The position numbers were made by a program, and so were the translations under genes. Under the pieces are notes generated by a model. The model had not been told where the DNA came from. It saw only the letters and a list, made by a program, of their open reading frames with translations, and searched no databases. 6,929 nt of DNA from contig CAZOHN010000192.1 of assembly GCA_964579325.1 (NCBI GenBank), positions 1-6,929 of the forward strand. The letters run 5' to 3'. This stretch comes from CAZOHN01 sp964579325. GTDB taxonomy: Bacteria; Pseudomonadota; Alphaproteobacteria; Rhodobacterales; Rhodobacteraceae. This document shows, piece by piece, positions 1 to 5,478 of the stretch (positions within the stretch are counted from its first letter, which is position 1; each line of letters begins with the position of its first letter).

Positions 1-1160
<1,160 letters not shown>

Positions 1161-1171
<11 letters not shown>

Positions 1172-1922
1172 CCCCGCGGGCTTCGCCTCGCTCGATGATC
1201 GCGTGGCGGAACTCAATCGCCGCTACCGACACCACGCGGCGGTGAGCGTGCTCGAACACGCCATCGGCGACCCCGACACGGGCGACGTCACGCTCGTCTC
1301 GTCGTTCGGGTCCGAGTCGGTGGTGCTGCTGCACATGATTTCACTCCTGCACCGGCACTTGCCGGTTCTCTTCATTGACACCGAGATGCTCTTTGGCGAG
1401 ACGCTCGCCTACCAGGCCGAAGTCGCCGACCGGCTTGGGCTCACCAACATTGTCACGGTAAAGGCCGACCGCGCCGCGGTCGCTTTCGAGGACCCCGACG
1501 GCACGCTCCACAAGTTCAGCACAGACGCCTGCTGCGACCTGCGCAAGACCCGGCCGCTCGAAACTGCCCTTTCGGGCTTCGATGCCTGGATCACCGGCCG
1601 CAAGCGGTTCCAAGGCGGGCAGCGCGTGACGCTCGATTTCTTCGAGGCCGAGGGCACTTCGCGGATCAAGATCAATCCGCTCGCCCATTGGGGCCCCGAG
1701 GATGTGCAGGACTACATGATCAACAACCGCCTCCCCCGGCACCCGCTTGTGGCCAAGGGCTACCCCTCGATCGGTTGCGCCCCCTGCACCTCGCCCGTTG
1801 CCCCCGGCGAAGACCCGCGCGCGGGCCGCTGGCGTGGCAGCGCCAAGACTGAGTGCGGCATCCATTTCATCGACGGCAAGGCCGTGCGCGGCCCTCTTCC
1901 CCAGAAGGAGAACGCGGCATGA
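1161..1922 (+). CDS. cysH: Assimilatory [4Fe-4S] adenylyl-sulfate (APS) reductase
   Basis: This 253-residue cytoplasmic enzyme reduces activated sulfate to sulfite and AMP, usually with thioredoxin as reductant. The nucleotide-binding SSFGSES loop is at residues 48-53. A CC pair at 124-125 and CAPC at 206-209 form the CC...CxxC cluster ligand set that marks the APS-using branch; PAPS-using enzymes such as E. coli CysH lack it. The catalytic cysteine is Cys232 in KTECGIH near the C-terminus. Length and motif spacing are normal. The ATG at 1161 lies inside the end of cysI, with a weak purine-rich GAAGAG about 10 bases before it, so translation is probably coupled. The stop shares an ATGA with the next gene. 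The product, sulfite, is the substrate of the CysI encoded just upstream. Substrate choice (APS) is inferred from the ligand set and not shown directly. Confidence 0.94.
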
Positions 1923-2326
1923 CCGTGATCGTCCGCGACGACGGCTTCCACCCCGAGGACTGGGCGGCTGGTTTCGCTGCGCCACCCGCGAACGACCCGT
2001 TGCCCGCGGGTATCGAGCTTGGCCCCGAGACGGACCTCGCGCCACTTCTGGCCCGTCTCGGCTCTGTCGCGGCAATCCGCATCCGGTTCCCGAAATTCTC
2101 CGACGGTCGTGGCTTCACGCTGGCCCGCCGTCTCCGCGACGCGGGCTATGCGGGACGCCTGCGCGCGGTGGGACATGTCCTGGCAGACCAGTACGCCATG
2201 GCCCGTCGCTGCGGCTTCGACGAGGTCGAGATCGACGACGCCCTCGCCGCCCGCCAGCCCGCCGACCAGTGGCGCGCCCGTGCCGCCTGGCAGGCGCATG
2301 ACTATCGGTCGCGCCTGCGGGCTTGA
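1919..2326 (+). CDS. DUF934 family protein of the sulfite-reduction cluster
   Basis: The product has 135 residues and belongs to DUF934 (COG3749), a family usually found next to cysI/cysH and described only as probably involved in sulfite reduction. Family-like segments are IRFPKFSDGRGF around residues 54-66, the LARRLRD helix at 68-74, and VGHVLADQY at 84-92. There is no signal peptide or membrane segment. Only one cysteine (Cys98) is present and no flavin or nucleotide loop is evident, so it is unlikely to hold an Fe-S cluster alone; a partner or scaffold role for CysI or its electron donor is an inference. The ATG at 1919 is chosen because AAGGAG at 1905-1910 sits 8 bases upstream and the codon overlaps the cysH stop as ATGA. 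An in-frame GTG at 1853 lies inside cysH and has no such support. Confidence 0.88.
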   Translation: MTVIVRDDGFHPEDWAAGFAAPPANDPLPAGIELGPETDLAPLLARLGSVAAIRIRFPKFSDGRGFTLARRLRDAGYAGRLRAVGHVLADQYAMARRCGFDEVEIDDALAARQPADQWRARAAWQAHDYRSRLRA

Positions 2327-2357
2327 TCCGGGGGTTTTCCCATCACCGAAACGCCGC

Positions 2358-2379
2358 TAAGGAGGGGAGTGTCAACTCC
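2358..2379 (+). promoter_or_regulatory. Shine-Dalgarno and possible structured spacer before fpr
   Basis: TAAGGAGG at 2358-2365 is a near-perfect Shine-Dalgarno. It is only about 3 bases from the GTG at 2369 and 21 bases from the ATG at 2387, so neither start is ideally spaced. Between them, GGAGT (2366-2370) and ACTCC (2375-2379) can pair around a GTCA loop. Folding this 14-base hairpin would leave 7 unpaired bases between the Shine-Dalgarno and the ATG at 2387. The pairing is seen in the sequence; its use is inferred. Confidence 0.45.
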
Positions 2380-2386
2380 GCCTGAC

Positions 2387-3211
2387 ATGAGAGACATGAC
2401 CGACGCCGCCGCCATCCCGCCCGTCCGCACGCTCCCCGACGCCCAGACCGTGACAGAGGTCACGCACTGGACCGACCGGCTGTTTTCGTTCCGCGTGACG
2501 CGGCCGCGCTCCTTGCGCTTCCGTTCGGGCGAATTCGTGATGATCGGCCTGCCCGATGATAACGGCAAGCCGATCCTGCGGGCCTATTCCATCGCCTCGC
2601 CCAACTGGGACGAGGAACTCGAATTCTACTCGATCAAGGTGCCCGACGGTCCGCTGACCTCGCGGCTCCAGCACATTCAGCCGGGCGAGCAGATCATCCT
2701 GCGGCCCAAGCCTGTCGGCACGCTGGTGCTCGACGCGCTCCTCCCCGGCAAGCGGCTGTGGTTCCTCGCCACCGGCACCGGCATTGCGCCCTTCGCCTCT
2801 CTCATGCGCGACCCTGAGACCTACGAGAAGTTCGACCAGGTCATCATGATGCACACCTGCCGCGAGGTCGCGGAACTGGAGTACGGCCGCCAGCTCGTCG
2901 AGGCCTTGAAGGCCGACGAGCTCGTGGGCGAGATGGCCGAGGGCAAGCTGCACTACTACCCAACCACGACCCGTGAGGACTTCCCCTACATGGGCCGGGT
3001 CACCGACAACCTCTCGTCCGGCAAGGTCTTTTCCGACCTGGGCCTTTCTAGTCCGATGGACCCTGCTACCGACCGCGCGATGATCTGCGGTAGCCTCGCC
3101 TTCAACGTGGACGTGAAGGCGATCCTCGAAGGCTGGGGCCTGAACGAAGGCGCAAATTCCGACCCACGCGAATTCGTGGTCGAGAAGGCCTTCGTTGGCG
3201 ACGGGATCTGA
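2387..3211 (+). CDS. fpr: Ferredoxin/flavodoxin-NADP(+) reductase
   Basis: This cytosolic FAD enzyme of about 274 residues exchanges electrons between NADP(H) and ferredoxin or flavodoxin. The FAD-binding RAYSIAS motif is at residues 65-71, an FAD/nucleotide stretch DGPLTSRLQ follows, the NADP-binding GTGIAP is at 130-135, CGSLAF lies near the end, and the C-terminus is VEKAFVGDGI. The short C-terminal extension after VEKAFVG resembles the Rhodobacter type of bacterial Fpr. It lies about 60 bp after DUF934 on the same strand with no terminator between, so it probably shares the sulfur operon and may supply NADPH electrons to CysI; that role is inferred. The start is uncertain: GTG 2369 (280 aa) is very close to the Shine-Dalgarno, ATG 2387 is preferred here, and ATG 2396 (271 aa) is also possible. 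The stop is secure. Confidence 0.93.
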   Translation: MRDMTDAAAIPPVRTLPDAQTVTEVTHWTDRLFSFRVTRPRSLRFRSGEFVMIGLPDDNGKPILRAYSIASPNWDEELEFYSIKVPDGPLTSRLQHIQPGEQIILRPKPVGTLVLDALLPGKRLWFLATGTGIAPFASLMRDPETYEKFDQVIMMHTCREVAELEYGRQLVEALKADELVGEMAEGKLHYYPTTTREDFPYMGRVTDNLSSGKVFSDLGLSSPMDPATDRAMICGSLAFNVDVKAILEGWGLNEGANSDPREFVVEKAFVGDGI

Positions 3212-3229
3212 ACCGCCTCAAAGGAATGA

Positions 3230-3253
3230 AAAGGGGGCCGCGAGGCCCCCTTT
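3230..3253. terminator. Bidirectional intrinsic terminator between fpr and the Ala-rich gene
   Basis: A perfect 10-bp stem, AAAGGGGGCC (3230-3239) with GGCCCCCTTT (3244-3253), closes on a GCGA loop, a GNRA tetraloop on the + strand. It begins 18 bases after the fpr stop. Read on the - strand it lies about 22 bases after the stop of the converging gene and is followed by TTTTCATT. The U-tracts are short, but position and stem strength support a shared terminator. Confidence 0.85.
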
Positions 3254-3275
3254 CCAATTCGTCTGAACGGTGGTC

Positions 3276-3866
3276 TCAGAGACCGAGTGCGGTGCGCACC
3301 TGGTCGATGGTTCCCTGCACCAGCGCCGGGTTCGCCCGCGCAGCCTCGATCGCGGACTTGAGCCCGGTCTTGGTGGCATCGCCAAGCTCCGACCCGTCGA
3401 TCGCGGAGATCAGGGCATCGGCATCGAAACCTTCGGGCGTCAGCAGCGCGCCAAGACCGCCAACCGATTCCTCGAGCGCCGACGTGGCCGCAGCAGCAGC
3501 TTCCGTGGCGGCCTCGACAGCGTCGGTCGCAGCTTCGGCCGCAGCATCGGCGGCTTCAGTTGCAGCCTCGGTGGTAGCGTCGGCGGCTCCGCTCGCAGCT
3601 TCGGTTGCCGCTTCCACAGCCGTTTCAGCGGCGCTCTCCGCAGCAGCCGCGGCAGCCGCAGCTTCTTCGGCGGCAGCGGCTTCAGCGGCCGCGGCGGCTT
3701 CTTCTGCGGCAGCGGCGGCGGCAGCGGCTTCGGCTTCGGCAGCGACCCGGGCGGCTGTGGCGGCCTCTTCGGCTGCGGCGACCTTGGCCTGCTGGTCGGC
3801 GTAGTACCAGTATCCGCCACCGGCCAGCACGGCGATCACGATGGCGATGAGCACGGAACGGTTCAT
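3276..3866 (-). CDS. Membrane-anchored Ala/Glu-rich hendecad-repeat protein, function unknown
   Basis: I do not recognise a named family. The 196-residue product starts with a short basic N-terminus (MNRS), a hydrophobic segment at about residues 5-22, then YWYYADQQ, consistent with a single N-terminal membrane anchor or uncleaved signal and the rest facing the periplasm. Residues 30-134 form a rod made almost only of Ala and Glu/Asp with some Thr. Acidic residues at 89, 96, 100, 104, 107, 111, 115, 118 and 122 follow a 4-4-3 spacing, an 11-residue helical repeat. Residues 136-196 are an ordinary small helical domain (TPEGFDADAL ... IDQVRTALGL). The ATG at 3866 is chosen because the anchor follows immediately and GAGGAAG lies about 9 bases upstream; an upstream in-frame start at 4031 would add 55 poorly supported residues ahead of the membrane segment. 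It converges on fpr and shares its terminator. Confidence 0.78.
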   Translation of the reverse strand: MNRSVLIAIVIAVLAGGGYWYYADQQAKVAAAEEAATAARVAAEAEAAAAAAAAEEAAAAAEAAAAEEAAAAAAAAESAAETAVEAATEAASGAADATTEAATEAADAAAEAATDAVEAATEAAAAATSALEESVGGLGALLTPEGFDADALISAIDGSELGDATKTGLKSAIEAARANPALVQGTIDQVRTALGL

Positions 3867-3886
3867 GTCTGTTCTTCCTCTGGTCT

Positions 3887-3905
3887 GCAGCGATTCCTTC
3901 GCTGC
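3887..3905 (-). promoter_or_regulatory. Leader hairpin of the Ala/Glu-rich gene
   Basis: A perfect 7-bp inverted repeat, GCAGCGA (3887-3893) and TCGCTGC (3899-3905), surrounds five bases. On the - strand transcript the loop reads AGGAA, a Shine-Dalgarno-like sequence displayed in a hairpin loop about 27 bases before the start codon at 3866. The probable working ribosome site (GAGGAAG) lies between the hairpin and the start. The fold is visible; a regulatory role is speculative. Confidence 0.4.
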
Positions 3906-3915
3906 GGCGCGGCGT

Positions 3916-3944
3916 GACAGAGCCACCTCCCAAAGGCAAGTCAA
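3916..3944 (-). promoter_or_regulatory. Possible promoter of the Ala/Glu-rich gene
   Basis: On the - strand, TTGACT (complement of 3939-3944) is followed after 17 bases by TCTGTC (complement of 3916-3921). The -35 is good, but the -10 matches TATAAT at only two positions, so this is a weak call based mainly on position, about 50 bases before the start codon. Confidence 0.3.
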
Positions 3945-3956
3945 CCTCGCGCGAGG
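3945..3956. repeat. 12-bp perfect palindrome in the divergent intergenic region
   Basis: CCTCGCGCGAGG is a perfect palindrome directly beside the TTGACT element of the - strand gene and about 38 bases upstream of the infC -35 box. Its position would suit a dimeric regulator, but in GC-rich DNA a palindrome of this size can arise by chance. Confidence 0.4.
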
Positions 3957-3992
3957 GGCGCAAACCCGCAGGAATCCGCCGGGAATTGACCC

Positions 3993-4043
3993 GTTGAAAC
4001 AATCGCGCCGCGCGGCTATTTTGCGCGCCACGCACGTTTCAAC
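3993..4043. repeat. 8-bp inverted repeat flanking the infC promoter
   Basis: GTTGAAAC at 3993-4000 is repeated inverted as GTTTCAAC at 4036-4043. The left arm contains the -35 box TTGAAA; the right arm lies just downstream of the expected transcription start. The centres are 43 bp apart, close to four DNA turns. The left arm is upstream of the expected start site, so the pair would not form an RNA hairpin from this promoter and would act, if at all, as a DNA operator pair. Confidence 0.45.
3994..4022 (+). promoter_or_regulatory. Sigma-70-type promoter of infC
   Basis: TTGAAA (3994-3999), a 17-base spacer and TATTTT (4017-4022) make a good housekeeping promoter. Transcription would begin near 4029-4031 and give a leader of about 30 bases before the proposed AUA start. 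The A/T-rich boxes stand out in otherwise very GC-rich DNA, and no better pair was found upstream of infC. Confidence 0.65.
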
Positions 4044-4048
4044 AACTC

Positions 4049-4064
4049 AAGGACCGAAGCCATA
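4049..4064 (+). promoter_or_regulatory. Ribosome binding site and rare AUA start codon of infC
   Basis: AAGGA at 4049-4053 lies 8 bases before ATA at 4062-4064. The next ordinary start in frame, GTG 4092, has no purine-rich site in front of it. The codons between 4062 and 4092 read IARRPHNAPP, which fits the expected N-terminus of alphaproteobacterial IF-3. Together these support initiation at AUA. Confidence 0.75.
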
Positions 4065-4601
4065 GCCCGCAGACCGCACAACGCACCTCCGGTGCGCGAG
4101 ACAGGCCCCCGCGTCAACGGACGCATCCGCTCCCCTGAAATCCGACTGATCGGAGCCGAGGGTGAAAACCTTGGCGTCGTAGATCCGCGGCGCGCCATGG
4201 AACTGGCCGAGGAAGCTGGGCTCGATCTCGTGGAGATCTCTCCCAACGCCGAACCGCCCGTCTGCAAGATCATGGACTTCGGCAAGTTCAAGTACGAGAC
4301 GCAAAAGCGCGAGGCCGAGGCGCGCAAGAAGCAGAAGATCATCGAGATCAAGGAAATCAAGTTCCGGCCCGGCACCGATACGCACGACTACGACGTCAAG
4401 ATGCGCTCGGTGATGAAGTTCCTCGAGGAAGGCGACAAGGTGAAGGTGACCCTGCGGTTCCGTGGCCGCGAGATGGCGCACCAGGAACTCGGCCTGCAAC
4501 TGCTTCACCGCGTCGCCGACGACGTGAAGGAACAGGCCAAGGTCGAATCCATGCCGCGCCTCGAAGGCCGCCAGATGGTGATGATGATCGCGCCCAAGTA
4601 G
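4062..4601 (+). CDS. infC: Translation initiation factor IF-3
   Basis: IF-3 binds the 30S subunit, keeps the subunits apart and checks the start codon-initiator tRNA pairing. From ATA 4062 the product has 179 residues, matching the 180 of E. coli IF-3. The N-domain contains GPRVNGRIRSPEIRLI and EEAGLDLVEISPNAEPPVCKIMDFGKF; a Lys/Glu-rich linker (QKREAEARKKQK) follows; the C-domain has EIKFRPGTDTHDYDVK, FLEEGDKVKVTLRFRGREM and the ending EGRQMVMMIAPK. All are family hallmarks. The start is taken at AUA because of the ribosome site and conserved N-terminus; the GTG at 4092 would remove ten residues. In E. coli infC begins with AUU and IF-3 represses its own synthesis by rejecting that codon, so similar autoregulation is likely here. 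infC appears monocistronic: it has its own promoter and a terminator 25 bases after the stop, without rpmI/rplT. Confidence 0.95.
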   Translation: MARRPHNAPPVRETGPRVNGRIRSPEIRLIGAEGENLGVVDPRRAMELAEEAGLDLVEISPNAEPPVCKIMDFGKFKYETQKREAEARKKQKIIEIKEIKFRPGTDTHDYDVKMRSVMKFLEEGDKVKVTLRFRGREMAHQELGLQLLHRVADDVKEQAKVESMPRLEGRQMVMMIAPK

Positions 4602-4625
4602 CGCTGGCATCGGCCGACAATGAAG

Positions 4626-4653
4626 AAGGCCCCGGCGGTGACGCCGGGGCTTT
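4626..4653 (+). terminator. Intrinsic terminator of infC
   Basis: A perfect 9-bp stem, GCCCCGGCG (4629-4637) with CGCCGGGGC (4642-4650), closes on GTGA, a GNRA tetraloop. One G-T and two A-T pairs extend it outward, and TTTCTCGTTT follows. It lies 25 bases after the infC stop and 23 bases before the end of the converging - strand gene, which it may also serve. Confidence 0.88.
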
Positions 4654-4675
4654 CTCGTTTCAGCGTTCCGTGTCG

Positions 4676-5464
4676 TCAGGCCGCCGCGACCGCGCGCTTG
4701 GTCATCACCTTGACGAGGTGCGCCCGGTAGGCCGAGGTGCCGTGCAAGTCGGAGATCATGCCGTCAGCCGCGACCGCCAATCCATCGACAGCCGCCGCCG
4801 AGAAGCTGGCCGAGAGCGCATCCTCGGCCTCGCTCCAACGGAACACCCCGCCTTCCGAGGCCCCCGTCACCGCGACCCGCACACCACTTGCGTACTTGGC
4901 CACGAACACGCCCGTCAGCGCAAAGCGTGAGGCGGGTTGCAGGAACTTCATGTAGGCCGCCTTCTGCGGCACCGGGAAGCGCACCTCGGTGATGATTTCG
5001 CCGGGGTTCAGCGTGGTGGTGAACATCCCCTCGAAGAAATCGTCCGCCGCAATCTGGCGCGCGTTGGTCACGATCGTCGCCCCCGACCCCAGAACTGCCG
5101 CCGGGTAGCAGGCCGACGGATCGTTGTTCGCGAGCGATCCGCCGATCGTCCCGCGCGAGCGCACCGCAGGGTCGCCGATATGGCCAGCAAGGTCGGCAAG
5201 TGCGGGATAATGCTTTGCCGCCTCCGCCGCGACGGTGGCATGGGTGGTGCCGCCGCCGATGCACAGCGCGCCGTCATCCGCGACGCAGACGCCCTTCATC
5301 TCGGCGATGCCTGCAAGGCTCACCAGGACAGCCGGCGCGGCGAGCCGCTGCTTCAGCGCGGGGATCAGCGTCTGTCCACCGCCCAGCGCCTGCGCCTCGT
5401 CCGCGCCGAGGGCCGTTACCGCGTCCGCGATCGTCGTGGGCCGTTCGAAACCGAATGAATACAT
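4676..5464 (-). CDS. FAD-binding medium subunit of a form II CO-dehydrogenase-like molybdenum hydroxylase
   Basis: The 262-residue product is the FAD subunit of a xanthine dehydrogenase/CO dehydrogenase family enzyme (CoxM/CutM-like). It passes electrons from the Fe-S subunit to an acceptor. The two FAD-contacting motifs of the family are present: LGGGQTLIP at residues 27-35 and TIGGSLANNDP at 106-116. PGEIITEVRFPVP and a C-terminal CO-dehydrogenase-flavoprotein-like domain follow. No signal or membrane segment is seen. Length is slightly shorter than typical CoxM (about 285). The ATG at 5464 has a strong GGGAGG site 9 bases upstream and starts 14 bases after the stop of the large subunit, so the two are cotranscribed. 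The large-to-medium order matches form II (S-L-M) clusters. The symbol coxM is withheld because CO is probably not the substrate. Confidence 0.9.
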   Translation of the reverse strand: MYSFGFERPTTIADAVTALGADEAQALGGGQTLIPALKQRLAAPAVLVSLAGIAEMKGVCVADDGALCIGGGTTHATVAAEAAKHYPALADLAGHIGDPAVRSRGTIGGSLANNDPSACYPAAVLGSGATIVTNARQIAADDFFEGMFTTTLNPGEIITEVRFPVPQKAAYMKFLQPASRFALTGVFVAKYASGVRVAVTGASEGGVFRWSEAEDALSASFSAAAVDGLAVAADGMISDLHGTSAYRAHLVKVMTKRAVAAA

Positions 5465-5478
5465 GGGTCAGTCCTCCC

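Noticed and set aside
1341..2075. 244-aa open frame on the - strand
   Set aside because: It is antisense to cysH and DUF934, both clearly coding, and is a GC-bias shadow.
3226..3804. 192-aa Ala/Ser-rich open frame on the + strand
   Set aside because: It begins inside the terminator hairpin and runs antisense to the Ala/Glu-rich gene; low complexity explains its openness.
3270..3917. 215-aa Gly/Ser-rich open frame on the + strand
   Set aside because: It is the antisense of the Ala/Glu-rich gene; Ala codons (GCN) read backwards give Gly/Ser/Arg-rich frames. It has no domain and no ribosome site.
3986..3991. TTGACC as an alternative -35 box for infC
   Set aside because: The distance to the TATTTT box would be 25 bases, too long; TTGAAA at 3994 gives exactly 17.
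3866..4031. N-terminal extension of the Ala/Glu-rich protein to a start at 4031
   Set aside because: It would place 55 residues before the membrane anchor, has no supporting ribosome site, and overlaps the infC promoter region; the start at 3866 has a good site.
4092..4601. infC starting at GTG 4092 (169 aa)
   Set aside because: There is no ribosome site before this GTG, and the in-frame codons upstream look like conserved IF-3 N-terminus behind a good AAGGA site.
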